From contig NC_035436.2 of assembly GCF_002127325.2 (NCBI RefSeq), positions 119,154,771 through 119,218,770 on the forward strand: a stretch of DNA of 64,000 nucleotides, read 5' to 3'. Positions 24,371 to 36,205 of this stretch are shown one piece after another. The notes below the pieces were generated by a model that was given only the letters and a program-made list of their open reading frames with translations, made no database searches and had not been told where the DNA came from. Position 1 is the first letter of the stretch; each line of letters begins with the position of its first letter. The stretch is from Helianthus annuus (lineage: Eukaryota > Streptophyta > Magnoliopsida > Asterales > Asteraceae). The position numbers and the translations under genes were made by a program.

Positions 24371-27300
24371 CTATTGCGAGAATAGATTAGGGTATAGAGA
24401 ACGAATTGATTCTTCAGATTCCCATGTTGCTTCGTGTTCAGAGTGATTTTTCCAAAGGACTTTAACAAACGGAATTATTTTCCTACGCAAAGCCTTTTCT
24501 TGTCGATCTAAGATGGCTTCTGGTTCCTCTTCGTAGGACAAATCTTCGTGAATTGTAAGTAACGGATAACTAATGACATGGAGTGGATGATAATTATATC
24601 CTCTTAAAGAGGATACATGAAAAACGTTATGAACGTGAGAGAGTTGAGGCGGTAAAGCCAGTCGATATGACACTTCTCCAATTCTTTCAAGGATTTCAAA
24701 TGGACCGATGAAACGGGGACTAAGTTTCCCTTTAATTCCAAATCTACGAACACCACGCCAAGGTGATACCTTTAAGAATACGTGGTCACCAATTTTAAAT
24801 TCGAGGGGTCGTCTATCTTGATCTGCATAGCTCTTTTGTCTACTCTGAGCTTCTTTCAGTTTTTCTCGGGCTATAATGACTTTTTCATTTGTAATCTGAA
24901 CTAATTCTGGCCCTTCAATAATCTTTTCTCCGACTTCATCCCAGCATATGGGTGCGCGACATTTCCTACCGTACAAAAGTTCAAAAGGTGCCATGCCAAT
25001 ACTTGCTTGCCAACTATTGTTGTAAGCGAACTCAACAAGACATAGATATTCATCCCAGTTTCCAGACCATTCAAGTGCACATGCTCGGAGCATGTCCTCC
25101 AAGGTCTGAATCGTACGTTCTGACTGCCCATCTGTTTGTGGATGGAAAGCCGTACTAAACTTTAGTCGTGTCCCCCAAGCTGCCTGAAAACCTTTCCAAA
25201 ATCGTGAGGTGAAACGTGGGTCTCTATCGGAAACAATGGAAGATGGTGTGCCATGGAGTCGAATAATTTCTTGAAGAAATATTTCGGATAACTTATTAAC
25301 CGAAAATCCTTGCTGAATTGGTAGAAAATGTGCGGACTTTGATAATCTATCGACAACAACCCATACAACATCATTCTTCTTGAATGTCTTAGGTAAGCCA
25401 GTAACAAAATCCATTGTGATCTCATCCCACTTCCATATGGGAATATCCAATGGCTGCAACAGACCGCTTGCTCGTTTGTGTTCAAGTTTCACTTGTTGGC
25501 AAGTGAGGCATTTACTTACGTATCGAGCAACGTCTTCCTTCATTCCATTCCACCAGAAGTTCTGTCTTAAATCTCTATACATCTTGGTAGATCCTGGGTG
25601 AATCGAAAATGGTGAGCTGTGAGCTTCGGCTAACAATGACTCACGAAGGGTGGAGTCATCGGGTACACAAAGTCTTTTACCGCACCAAATCACCCCATGA
25701 TGGTCTATACTAAATTCAGATTGCTTACCCACCTCGAGATTTTGCACAATTGCCCAAAGTTCTCCATCTTGCTTTTGTGCATCTTTGATCCGGGATATGA
25801 GGTTGGGTTCAATCTGCATTCTAGCTAGATATCCATCAGATTTACTAACCTGAAGCCAAATGTCCATCCTTTCGAGATCCCTCCTAATATGAGGTTGAAT
25901 TTGTAGGCAAGATATAGTCCCGGAATTCTTTCGACTTAATGCGTCAGCTACAACATTGGCTTTGCCTGGATGGTATTGAATATTTGCATCATAATCTTTT
26001 AAAAGTTCTAACCACCTTCTTTGCCTCATATTTAGCTCCTTCTGCGTAAATATATACTTGAGGCTCTTGTGGTCGGTAAAGATGTCACAACTTTCACCAT
26101 ACAGATAATGTCGCCAAATCTTAAGTGCAAAGACGACTGCGGCTAATTCTAAATCATGTGTAGGGTAGTTAACTTCATAAGGCTTCAACTGACGGGAGGC
26201 ATAAGCGATAACCTTCCCATGTTGCATTAGCACACAACCTAATCCTTTCTTTGAGGCATCACTGTAGACTTGGTAACCTCCTGATCCAGAAGGGAGAGCG
26301 AGTATCGGAGAGGATACAAGTCGTTTCTTTAATTCTTCAAAGCTTTTCTCTTGTTCCTCATTCCATGAGTACTTCACCCCTTTCCTTAGGAGTTTTGTGA
26401 GTGGTAAAGCAATTACCGAGAATCTTTCAACAAATCTTCGGTAATAGCCAGCAAGACCCAAGAAACTTCGTATTTCGGTAACAGAAGTGGGTCTTGGCCA
26501 TTTTGTAATAGCTTCAACCTTTGTTGGGTCTACCATAATTCCCTCTGCTGATATAACATGACCTAGAAATGACACTTGGCTAAGCCAAAAGTCACATTTG
26601 GAAAACTTCGCGTACAACTTCTCATGCCGCAAGGTTCCAAGTACTATATGTAGATGTGCTTCATGCTCTTCGCGACTCTTAGAATACACCAGAATGTCAT
26701 CGATAAAGACAATAACGAATTTGTCTAGGAATTGGTGAAATACGCGATTCATCAAATCCATGAAGACTGCGGGTGCATTAGTTAGCCCAAAGGGCATAAC
26801 CAAAAATTCGTAATGACCATATCGAGTACGAAAAGCGGTCTTGGGAACATCCTCATTCTTGACCTTTAACTGATGGTACCCAGACCTTAGGTCGATTTTT
26901 GAGAAGAACTGAGCCCCTTGAAGTTGATCAAAGAGATCATCAATGCGAGGCAGAGGATACTGATTACGAATAGTAATCTTGTTCAGCTCTCGGTAGTCAA
27001 TACATAAACGCATACTACCGTCTTTCTTCTTCACAAATAAGACCGGAGCACCCCAAGGTGAAACACTGGGTCTTATAAATCCTAAATCTAACAATTCTTG
27101 CAATTGTTCCTTCAACTCCTTCAGTTCCATCGGGGCCATACGGTATGGAGCTTTAGAAATAGGTTCGGCACCAGGGATCAAGTCGATGGTGAATTCTAAC
27201 TGACGGTCGGGTGGTAATCCCGGAAGTTCATCCGGAAATACATCAGGATATTCACGGACAACGGAGTGGCTATCGATACTCTTAATACTAGCAGAAATAT

Positions 27301-28999
27301 CCTTAATCGATGCTAGGAATCCAGCACAGCCGTTTGATATGGATTTTCGAGCCTTAAGCGCAGAGATAATTTTAAGAGATTTATGAGCTTGAGTTCCCTG
27401 ATATATAATATCAGGATGATGAAGATTACCGAAAATAACACGGCGAGAATGACAATCTATAGTTACCTGATGTCTAGACAACCAATCTATTCCTAGAATA
27501 ATATCAAAGTCACACATATGTATTGGAAATAGGTCTGCCTTACACACAATAGATTCAATACGGATCGGACAATCCTTATATACGTAAGTGATTACGGACG
27601 AAGTTCCTATGGGAGTGGAAATGGTTAAAGTATGATCTAAGAGAGTTGGTCTTATCGGAAGATACTTAGTAAACGAGTGGGATACTAAAGAATGAGTCGC
27701 TCCTGTATCGAATAACACATAGATACTATGTTCACCAATCTGAAGGGTTCCAGATACAGTACCTGGAACATTAGCAGCGTCAGTAGCAGAAAGTGCGAAA
27801 ACTCTTCCTCCAACATTGGGTTGATGATTCTTCTTAGTATCTTTCTTAGGACATTCCTTGATCATGTGTCCAGTTTGGCCACATCTAAAGCAGGCTCCTG
27901 TACTTCGGTGACATACGCCTTGATGTCTCTTACCACAAGTATTACATAGAGGGTATGTAATCTGATTCGGGTTTACTTGTTGATTTAGTGGTTGAGCTCT
28001 AATAGGTTCTGCATATAACTGAATTTGGTTTTGAGCAGGCCTCGGGTTTTGAAGTCTAGGTTGCCATGGACGTGCTTGATTTCCAAAGTTTGGATTTCCT
28101 TGCACTTTGCGAGCTTGATGTGGTGGTGTAGTGGACGATTGGCCGATTTCCTGCTTAAATTGGCCTTCCCTATTTCTCTTCTTATTATCCCCAGTTCGAG
28201 ATAGGAATTCTTTCCTTTCGAATTCAAAAGTTTTGATTGCATCAGCAACTTCGGTGATATCCTTAAATTTTATGTACATGATCGACTTCCGAATTCGATC
28301 ATTAACTGCCCACTTGCATTTTTCAGCCTGGACTTCTACTGATCCTGCAACATCTCCTACAATACTAGCCAATCTTGAAAATCGAGTAATGAACTCAGAG
28401 GCTGGTTCATCACTCCCCTGTCGAATCACTGCATACTCCCTGATATAAGCTTCTTTATCAGCGGTCGAAAAATACTTGTCGTAAAAAATATTACGAAAGT
28501 CGACCCATGAAAGATTAGCGTCAAAATCATCCCCTCCTTTGACTTGCTTATATCCTTCCCACCAAGTTTGTGCGTCATCTTCAAATTTGTAGGTAGCCAG
28601 TCTAACTTTGTATTGCTCCGGAACTCCAAGAACTCCGAAGATCTTTTCAATGTGAGCTATCCAGTTTCTTGCTTCGACTGGATTAGTAGCGTGACTAAAG
28701 GATTTCGGTTTTTGTTTTTGAAATTTACTAATCCATATGTCTATAGTATAAGTAATATTGTTCGTGGTATTCTCACGGGTTTGACCACCAGAGATTGGAT
28801 TAGTGTTAGTGTGTTCTGGATGACGAGTTTGTTGAATAACGGCCTCAGCTGTTTGGGCAACAAGGTTTGGAAGCAACCCAGCAACAGCCTGGTTGATAGC
28901 ATTAACTATGTTTGGATCAACTGGAGTCTCATTCGAAGAAGTGTTGTTACGTTCATGGTTAGTACGAGTATTCCTACGTGGCGGACGACGAGGAGGCAT
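24371..28999 (-). CDS. gag-pol: Element C Gag-Pol polyprotein (1542 aa, intact)
   Basis: A single ORF starts at ATG 28999 (MPPRRPPRR). Order by residue: Gag core about 90-240; zinc knuckle [14 protein letters not shown] 370-383; aspartic protease LFDTGATHS about 430-438; reverse transcriptase about 600-860 with [10 protein letters not shown] at 765-774; RNase H about 905-1025 ([26 protein letters not shown]); integrase with HHCC residues near 1127-1167 and D-D-E near 1197, 1258 and 1294; GPF motif near 1432; chromodomain-like tail about 1495-1540. The chromodomain in this lineage is thought to guide insertion to heterochromatin. All catalytic residues I can check are present and there is no stop or frameshift. 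The protein is of normal length for a one-ORF Tekay-type chromovirus. Confidence 0.95.
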   Translation of the reverse strand: MPPRRPPRRNTRTNHERNNTSSNETPVDPNIVNAINQAVAGLLPNLVAQTAEAVIQQTRHPEHTNTNPISGGQTRENTTNNITYTIDIWISKFQKQKPKSFSHATNPVEARNWIAHIEKIFGVLGVPEQYKVRLATYKFEDDAQTWWEGYKQVKGGDDFDANLSWVDFRNIFYDKYFSTADKEAYIREYAVIRQGSDEPASEFITRFSRLASIVGDVAGSVEVQAEKCKWAVNDRIRKSIMYIKFKDITEVADAIKTFEFERKEFLSRTGDNKKRNREGQFKQEIGQSSTTPPHQARKVQGNPNFGNQARPWQPRLQNPRPAQNQIQLYAEPIRAQPLNQQVNPNQITYPLCNTCGKRHQGVCHRSTGACFRCGQTGHMIKECPKKDTKKNHQPNVGGRVFALSATDAANVPGTVSGTLQIGEHSIYVLFDTGATHSLVSHSFTKYLPIRPTLLDHTLTISTPIGTSSVITYVYKDCPIRIESIVCKADLFPIHMCDFDIILGIDWLSRHQVTIDCHSRRVIFGNLHHPDIIYQGTQAHKSLKIISALKARKSISNGCAGFLASIKDISASIKSIDSHSVVREYPDVFPDELPGLPPDRQLEFTIDLIPGAEPISKAPYRMAPMELKELKEQLQELLDLGFIRPSVSPWGAPVLFVKKKDGSMRLCIDYRELNKITIRNQYPLPRIDDLFDQLQGAQFFSKIDLRSGYHQLKVKNEDVPKTAFRTRYGHYEFLVMPFGLTNAPAVFMDLMNRVFHQFLDKFVIVFIDDILVYSKSREEHEAHLHIVLGTLRHEKLYAKFSKCDFWLSQVSFLGHVISAEGIMVDPTKVEAITKWPRPTSVTEIRSFLGLAGYYRRFVERFSVIALPLTKLLRKGVKYSWNEEQEKSFEELKKRLVSSPILALPSGSGGYQVYSDASKKGLGCVLMQHGKVIAYASRQLKPYEVNYPTHDLELAAVVFALKIWRHYLYGESCDIFTDHKSLKYIFTQKELNMRQRRWLELLKDYDANIQYHPGKANVVADALSRKNSGTISCLQIQPHIRRDLERMDIWLQVSKSDGYLARMQIEPNLISRIKDAQKQDGELWAIVQNLEVGKQSEFSIDHHGVIWCGKRLCVPDDSTLRESLLAEAHSSPFSIHPGSTKMYRDLRQNFWWNGMKEDVARYVSKCLTCQQVKLEHKRASGLLQPLDIPIWKWDEITMDFVTGLPKTFKKNDVVWVVVDRLSKSAHFLPIQQGFSVNKLSEIFLQEIIRLHGTPSSIVSDRDPRFTSRFWKGFQAAWGTRLKFSTAFHPQTDGQSERTIQTLEDMLRACALEWSGNWDEYLCLVEFAYNNSWQASIGMAPFELLYGRKCRAPICWDEVGEKIIEGPELVQITNEKVIIAREKLKEAQSRQKSYADQDRRPLEFKIGDHVFLKVSPWRGVRRFGIKGKLSPRFIGPFEILERIGEVSYRLALPPQLSHVHNVFHVSSLRGYNYHPLHVISYPLLTIHEDLSYEEEPEAILDRQEKALRRKIIPFVKVLWKNHSEHEATWESEESIRSLYPNLFSQ

Positions 29000-29122
29000 C
29001 TATAAGAATAGACATAGGAGTTAAAGCAAATAAGAGATCAAGTTGAATCCTATCATAGATATCTACCCATTCCTCACAGGTCTTAATTACTATCTTCAAG
29101 TTTTCTACAGGAAAGAGCCTTT

Positions 29123-29134
29123 GCTCTGATACCA
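29123..29134 (-). other. Element C primer binding site (tRNA-iMet type)
   Basis: The complement reads TGGTATCAGAGC, four bases inside the 5' LTR end at 29139. Confidence 0.9.
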
Positions 29135-29138
29135 TAGC

Positions 29139-30878
29139 TGTAACACCCCAACCCGGAAGGGCTGACGTGTCACAATAACGGTAACATAACAAAAGTCATA
29201 ATTCCATTTATTTATTTGATAAGGACACAACCATACGATCATTAAAGTTAAGATTAATATACAAGCGGAGACATTCATCTTAATTAACTAATATCTTCAG
29301 ATTTATTCCTAGGCTTTATTCTTCTCTCTTTTCCCCTCCCAAAGTAACCTGTGGACCTGTATATACAAAAAGTTTACGGAATGAGCCGAATGCTCAGTAC
29401 GGAATTTTAGGCTCAAATAACAAATAAATGCTTCATATGAAATCTTATCCGGATGGAACTTTAGGCGAAAATGATACGATGCAAGAACAAAATTTCATAA
29501 TCATATCTTACGGATGTACCCATGAGCAAACTTAAAACGTGACAATACACAGGTAGCTACTCCTGCATAGTTATCACATGAGATGGCGAATTGGCATACC
29601 CGTTATCCACCTCCTTATACTTAAATCCTAGGATCGATCCATACGCCTCCTAATAGCCTTGTGTACCACACTTGTACTTAAGAGACGCCGTGAACTGATC
29701 TCTCCGTCACGGATGGAGCACATGATGTTGATGCCACAACAACATGCTCGTGGGACACTCCACGAGAAGCGATACTCAGGGTATCAGAGTACAAATGGTC
29801 TTATTCACATAACTTATAAAACTTATTTTCATAATAAAACGGAACATATATTGGAACATGCGATAATGAGTATAACATAATACTATCGCATGATATGAAA
29901 GCTAAATCAAATGATTAGGATAGGAATCGAACAGACTGTCAAATGAATCGATAATCAAAGACGTGAGGAGTTTTTAACAGATATAGTAATTTAGTAGTTT
30001 TATAACAATTTGAATTGAAGCAATAAAGAGTGGGGTAAGGATCCGTACCTTAATAACTCCAAAGTGAAGCTACCTTGTGCTAATATTTTAGATTTATATG
30101 GGCAGAGTTTAGACTACTGATTAATCTTTTAACCTAATTTCACAATAATGTACACAAAACAGGGTTAGTGATCAATACAGCAGTTACGATAATTTACGAA
30201 ATCAAATTCTCCCAATGAATGACCAAGTGCAATACTTCAACTCATTTATCGTATTAACGACAAACGACAAAGTATAGTACTTCAACTCATTATCGAATTA
30301 TCGACAACGACAAAGTACAATGCTTCAACTCATTATCGAATTATCGACAACGACAAAGCATAACCCAATATGGGCGGCACTTAGACATTCTTTGGATATA
30401 TTGATTCCGGAAACTGAATCGTAATAGCGATCGAGTTATTACCCTGATTGCGGCAGCACTTCGTGATTCGTGTGTGTTTGTGTAGTATTTTGGCTATAAC
30501 TCAGTGTTTATAACGAATTTCTTCGTCGTTTTTGTGCCAGAAATCAAGTCCCAAACTGCTCTATTTATACCCGAAATTTGACCCTGTCGCGTAGCGCGAG
30601 GGGTACCCCCCATGGCGTCACGCTACGCGAGGGGTCACCTATTTTCTATAGGTAGCCACGTCCCTAACTAGGCTTGCTGAGTCGACGATTCGGCCAATAG
30701 CATTTAGACAACGTTTTTATGAAGATAATCGTCAACTAGGTTTTACCCCCCCTGAGTTTTAGGGGCCCTGATCCTGATTCTGATTGTTCTGGAAATTTTA
30801 AGGTTAGTGCAGAATTACTTGGGTGTCTTAATTAGGGTTTTCTTAGTGGTTAATGATTTTAAATTTAGGGGCATTACA
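29139..30878 (-). repeat. Element C 5' LTR (right copy)
   Basis: This is the 1740-bp partner of 22221-23961. The minus-strand TATA box is at 30562-30569. The element is read from this LTR leftwards. Confidence 0.95.
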
Positions 30879-30883
30879 AACTA

Positions 30884-31662
30884 GGTGTAATCAAGGCTAA
30901 TCAGTAGGCATTATCTATTTGCTCGTTAATCTGCAATGTGAGTCATTCTCTTTTTTTAAATTGTTTTCTCACAGTTTGTGAGTAAGTATTACAATACCTC
31001 AAATTATTTTCAAGGTTATAATTACAGGGATTAAGTCTTTGTAATCACCAAATTACAGCTGGTATGTGGGGTATTGTGCACATTACTATTTTTATCACTC
31101 TATGTGAGTGGATATTACTCTATGTGAGTGATTATTACTCTGTGTGAGTAAACCGTCACTATTGGGGCGACGGGACCCAATAGTGATATGACCACAGTCA
31201 CAGATCCGGTCGAGTGACAAATACCCATTCTTGATAATTGGTTGATAGAAACATTGTAATCGCTCTTAATACTGTAAATTTATAACTAATGGGTCGTTTT
31301 AGAAAATGGAATGATTCACTCAGTATTTCCCAGCTGACAAAACCTTTTTCAAACATGTTTCAGGTGATCTGTGTGATCCAGGAAAAGTGCAGTAAAGCAC
31401 TATCAAGCTCAGGGAAGTGGCTCATTGTAAATAAATAAAACATGTTTTGAAAAAAAATAAAGATTTCTGTGTGAAATCAACTTATTGTAAATTTTGGGAT
31501 TTATTCCTTAAACTTTGTGAAATATACTAAACAAGTATTTTCCGGTGAAAAGATCCTGTTAATCAAAGACTTCCGCTGTCGCATAAAATAAATACCACGA
31601 GTACCACGGGAACTGCCTCGCGGCCTCCGCCTCCGTCCAGGGTGGGTCGGGGAGCCGTGACA
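30884..31662 (+). repeat. Element B 3' LTR, second part
   Basis: This matches 4164-4942 and ends GGAGCCGTGACA, followed by the TATAC duplication at 31663-31667. Confidence 0.92.
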
Positions 31663-31667
31663 TATAC

Positions 31668-32957
31668 CACATACGTAATCCTTATTATTCGTACCTATAC
31701 TCATACTCATACTCATGACAATACGTTTTATGCTTATACTTATACTCATACTACTCATACGTTTCATGTTTATACTCATACTTACGTGCATATTCATACT
31801 TAAACTTATATTTATGCTCATACTTTCATTTCATACTCATGATTTATACATTCGTACCCGTACACGAGTGGAATCCGAGGGATTCGCTTACGTGGATCCC
31901 ATACATACTTAAGCATGGACTTGCTTATATACTACATTCCTATACGTACACATTCTTATTTTCAAATTTATGTATACCCCGATTCATACAAAACTAGTAC
32001 AAGCTATGCGAATCATGCGACGATCAATATAATCGTGGGTGCACACGGGATTATAGCGACAGACGTATGAAAATCATAGAGTGTACTACTGTGTATGGTA
32101 AGATACGGAATGTAACATGACACCGAGTAACGAGACAGACGTAACATGGTCAAAACATGGTGGATACGCCGCTGGTACTTCATATATATAAGTGTTTTCA
32201 CAATGTTACCAAATTTCGAATAACATGCCATGAGAAATTCGGTGTTTTGCAGACCATGTTTAGACCTAATATGCAACTTAAAGCAACTCACAAACGCATT
32301 ATATCCGATTATCCACGACGAAACTCCATTCTTAACACGCTACTTTCGTCTATCCAATACTTATGTCATTCTTATACTTGCATTCATTTATCAAAAATCA
32401 ATCATTCACTTTTATACTCTTATTATTCCCCATTATTCCTTTTCTTCTATACGAACCTCGTTCACTATCGATTTTGTTTAAACATTCGAATCCTAACTTA
32501 TCTCCTTACCTTTAAAGCTATATTTCTATTCTTCATTCCTGTGCAACATATTTAGTAGACCGTTATCACTTTACTTAAAGTACCAAACCTTCTCGCTCCT
32601 CTCAATAAACAATCTTTACAAATGTGCAAATTCTTACTACCCTTGAAACTTCCTATGCAAACTACCCCACTTTCGTCAAATACAAACCGTTTTGATACAA
32701 GGATCCCCTTCGTAAATGCGATACATTTTTAAAACACCCCCAACTTTAGTATTCAAAGCTTGTTTAAACCCATTTCACCTACACACATTTTATTCACGCT
32801 TATGCCTCAAAACCATTTTTGCCAAACAAATTCTTTTACAAACCTATCTTGTCGTTCTTCAAAATTTCATACTTTTCAAAACGTCTCAGAATTTCCACGT
32901 CTCAGTTTTAAATAATCGCCTTTTTGCCGAAACCCTATCAAGTCTTCCTTCTGAATG
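31668..32957 (+). other. Element A internal region, right part, non-coding
   Basis: No gene is present. A degenerate hexamer array based on TACTCA fills 31694-31850. The block at 32154-32196 (CATGGTGGATACGCCGCTGG and following) also occurs in the LTRs of element F. The T- and C-rich open frames to the right have no recognisable motif. Confidence 0.7.
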
Positions 32958-32992
32958 AATTTCGGGACGAAATTTCCTAAAGGAGGGGAGAC
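32958..32992 (+). other. Element A GGA-loop hairpin and polypurine tract
   Basis: The stem AATTTCG/CGAAATT (32958-32964, 32968-32974) has loop GGA. The PPT AAGGAGGGGAGAC (32980-32992) abuts the LTR at 32993. Confidence 0.75.
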
Positions 32993-34592
32993 TGTAACGA
33001 TTCGCATTTTCATAGCTTTCCTAGTTTAGTAATCGAGTCTTGAAAATCTATTTTTAGAAGCTTGTCTCTTTCGAAATTGTACTTCGTTGTATCGTTGCAA
33101 ATCCAAGACTTTAATTCTTGTAAAATCAGAGAATCGAATCCTTCGTATTTCCTTACATACACGTTATACACCTTTTATACAAGTTCTTACGCTCGATTTA
33201 TTAAACATATGACCCTTACTTCACAATTTGTGTTGAATACATTAAACTTGCAAACACGCGATGTATATTCTCAATTTAGGCAACTACGACACTTAAACTC
33301 GACAAACATACATGTGTACACTTGTTTATACTTGTTTTTATGCAAATTATACTTGTTTCATCCTTATGATATGCTTTTATATCATATTACACCCTTAAAA
33401 CTCCTTAAAACCTTAATTAATAAACTTAAGGGGCTAAAATGTAACATTTGAAACTTAAAATCGCACCAGATGCACTCTGGCGGGCCGAGACCCGACCTAG
33501 ACTTTGTCTTCGCGGGCCGCGAGGCCGACTGATCCGAGACCAGCCTGATCTGGTCGCTGATTGGGTCGATTATTGTGTGTTTTCTTGATTTGTTTTATGT
33601 TTCTTGTCATAAATACTCACAACCACTAACCTTAATCACTTCCCTAAAAAAGCCAACCGGCCTCCAAGCATTTTTCACTTTTCAAACACCCCAAACTCAC
33701 TCTCAAACACTCTCAATCAGCTGAAAATTCACAAGGTTGGACAGATTCATCACAAGTTTCTAAAACAAGCATATCTCACTCAATTCTTAACCTTTTGCTT
33801 TAATTCTTTTTCCTACTTGCTTGGATTGACCTTAAGAACATTTCCACAGATTTTCCATGGAAAACCAAGGTCTGGAATGTCACCAAAAAGGCTCCAAAGT
33901 AGACTGAACTTTCTGTTTGAATCAAACTTTGTTAAACTTGAGTTATCTCATCTTATTCCTATGTCCTTATGCTCATAATCAATTGAATGGTTAGTTAGGC
34001 TTAAAAACAAGGTTGAGACATGTAAAGTCAGAGGTGTAAACCTCATAAACTTTCTGTTTTGTTTAGGGGTTTACCCACAAGTAATGTTCAAGCTTGAAGC
34101 TTGATGTTTATGTGATTATAGGATAAGCTTGGGCTATCCTACTAAAAAATCCACACATTACTTGATGATTTCTTAGATTAGTTGTAATTATTTCCATTCT
34201 TGTTGTATGTTCATGACCCTCCTTGAATGTTCATAACATCAAGTGTAGTGGTGAACACCAAGAGGTACCTAAATGGAAGACTTGTACTTCCTACCTCCTA
34301 CATGACTTCTATGATAAACAAAGAGGTACCTAAATGGGGGATTCATCCTCCTACCTCATGCTTGACCTATATGACAATATGAACAATACTTATATCTTAT
34401 CCAAATAATCGAACCTTTGATGATGAATTTGTGTTCATTTGTTAAAGTATTAGATTACATCATCTAAGACTTAGTAACTGTTTACGATTCTAATGGGTAT
34501 TAAACCTATGAAATCATTCTAACCCCTATGGGTTTTATAGTGTCAAGAACGAGTACTTAGTCTAGCTGATTATTTTCGTGTGTACTTAGTTT
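32993..34592 (+). repeat. Element A 3' LTR, first part
   Basis: It starts TGTAACGATTCGC. A twin GC-rich repeat (about 33479 and 33510) lies about 100 bases before a TATA-like CATAAATAC at about 33609. Matches to the 5' LTR begin at about 34100. It is cut at AGTTT (34588-34592) by element E. Confidence 0.88.
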
Positions 34593-35075
34593 TGTAGGAT
34601 CGTTTGCTGACCCGATGAGTCGATCAGAAGAGGTCTTAGACTAATCCAGAGGCGGAATTCATTGAATTAGTCTTCGTAAAGCTTGATTTCACACTTTAAC
34701 GTCTCCTTTATTGATTCTATAACAGTTTACAAGCACATGGAGACAAACGGACAGAGCTTTGCCTTTTTTACACACACATCCGTACTCTCTCTATGTTCTG
34801 CTACCTTGAACCGCTCATTTGGACCACTTATATAGGAGTTATGGGCCGCTCATATGGACATGTCCATATGAGCGATCCAAGTGACTACCATATAAGCGGA
34901 CTATGATGACCACATAAGCGGTCCATCAACATGCACTATGATAACCTCTAATTGGACTAATGAGCGGTCCAATTACTTTAATTCTATACAAACTTTCTCA
35001 CTCTCCTATTCCTATACAATTAGCTCTGCCGTAAGACTCGAACTAAGATGTAGTCGACAGACAACTGCACCAACA
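34593..35075 (-). repeat. Element E 3' LTR (left copy)
   Basis: In plus orientation it runs from TGTAGGATCG to CACCAACA. The minus-strand TATA box CTATATAAG is at 34827-34835. Several copies of the AGCGGTCC-like motif occur in both orientations at 34808-34976, including the palindrome CATATGGACATGTCCATATG. Confidence 0.92.
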
Positions 35076-36205
35076 GACTCCCCCTTGAATGTTGACGGAA
35101 TCTTCAGTGAGAGTCTTCAATCATTTTCAGCTCTTCACTCTTGTTCGGTCTTCTTCAGGAACTCTGCCTGGAATTAACTCTTTTCTTCAGGAATTTCCTC
35201 CTGGAATCATATGCCTGGATCATTCTCTGGCTCTAACTCTCATCAGACTTCCCCTATCATCATGCTGGGATCTCTGTCTGGAAATCATTATCATCATTGA
35301 AATCAACTCCTGGCTTTCTCCATTTCAGATCTTCTCTGGTTCTGATTTATCTCCTGGCTATCCGAAGCAACAGGATCAGAAACCTGCAAAACTTAACCAC
35401 ACTATCACAAACTAATACAATTTGCAATTCAACTTAATGAATCAGCAAATCATATAAAAAAAATTATGAAGATCAAACTGTTGATTAACATTAACTATAG
35501 TCATCAAGTTAATGAACCACTTTTGTATTTCAAATCTTCACAATCTAACACTCTCTCCCAAACCAAACTGACTGTTCATCAAGTTTAACCTTTGAGATTT
35601 TGAAAATCAGCTCTTCACCATCAGTTGTCGAAAATCTTTTTGGATTTTTGAAAATATGAAACATAAATGCAAAAGCAAAAATTAAATGCAAAACAAATAT
35701 ATTTTTGTGAGTTTGTGCAAGAGGATCATATCAGTTTTTGAGACATAACACAAGCACCGTTAAGCTTTTAATCGTTTTAAGTTCTAAACGATTCACGTAG
35801 ATTGACGATATAATTGTCCTCTTAAATTTTCATACAATTTTCAATTTATTCAGGATACTATTTAGGTATTTTATGAACTTAGTTCAATTCATGTGTCCCA
35901 CCTCTTGAATATACTCCCGTATCCAGAATCCTAATATTCAGTCTTACAGGTATGAACACTACAATGATGTCTGTACATAAATTAGGGGAAAGATGCGAGA
36001 ACTGAGGGATCTCAGGTCAGAACTTCCGTTCAGCAGAGAGATATCAGTTTCGACTTAGCAGTGTGTCCCCTTTAGAGGATCTTTTCAGCTACAACAGATG
36101 ATTATCAATTTTATTGTCTAATCAGCTGAGGGCTTTATGCTATGTTTCAAGCATATGAAGAAAGTATTAGCCAGGGACTAGGTCAGAACTACCGTTCAGC
36201 AGAAG
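35076..36205 (-). other. Element E 3' internal region, non-coding
   Basis: The minus-strand PPT (complement of CTCCCCCTT) is at 35078-35087. At 35160-35370 short phrases of the CCTGGAAT or TCTGG type recur about every 20 bases. No pol motif is visible. The last five bases (36201-36205, AGAAG) are the left duplication of element D. Confidence 0.7.

Larger units (their letters stand above)
22221..30878 (-). mobile_element. LTR retrotransposon C, intact Ty3 chromovirus, very young
   Basis: C is flanked by AACTA at 22216-22220 and 30879-30883. LTRs are 22221-23961 and 29139-30878 (1741 and 1740 bp). By eye they differ by one base and one C-run length near 23690/30605. It has a minus-strand PBS, one uninterrupted gag-pol ORF of 1542 codons and a PPT. 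All catalytic motifs are present. It is Tekay/Del-like by its chromodomain-like end. Nothing visible prevents activity. Confidence 0.95.
3375..31662 (+). mobile_element. LTR retrotransposon B, Ty3 chromovirus with accessory ORFs, inactivated
   Basis: B is flanked by TATAC at 3370-3374 and 31663-31667. It has a 5' LTR (3375-4942), an iMet PBS, two accessory ORFs upstream of gag, a gag-pol frame ending in a chromodomain-like tail (to 21399), a PPT and a 3' LTR (21440-31662). It is interrupted by F inside pol and by C inside the 3' LTR. I counted about 15 substitutions between its LTRs over about 1560 bp. It is also damaged by a frameshift in the second accessory ORF and a stop codon in the protease. 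It is a Tekay/Del-like chromovirus by order of domains. Confidence 0.93.

Noticed and set aside
32157..33451. Several plus-strand ORFs in A
   Set aside because: They are T/C-rich readings with no motif, crossing the PPT and LTR border region.
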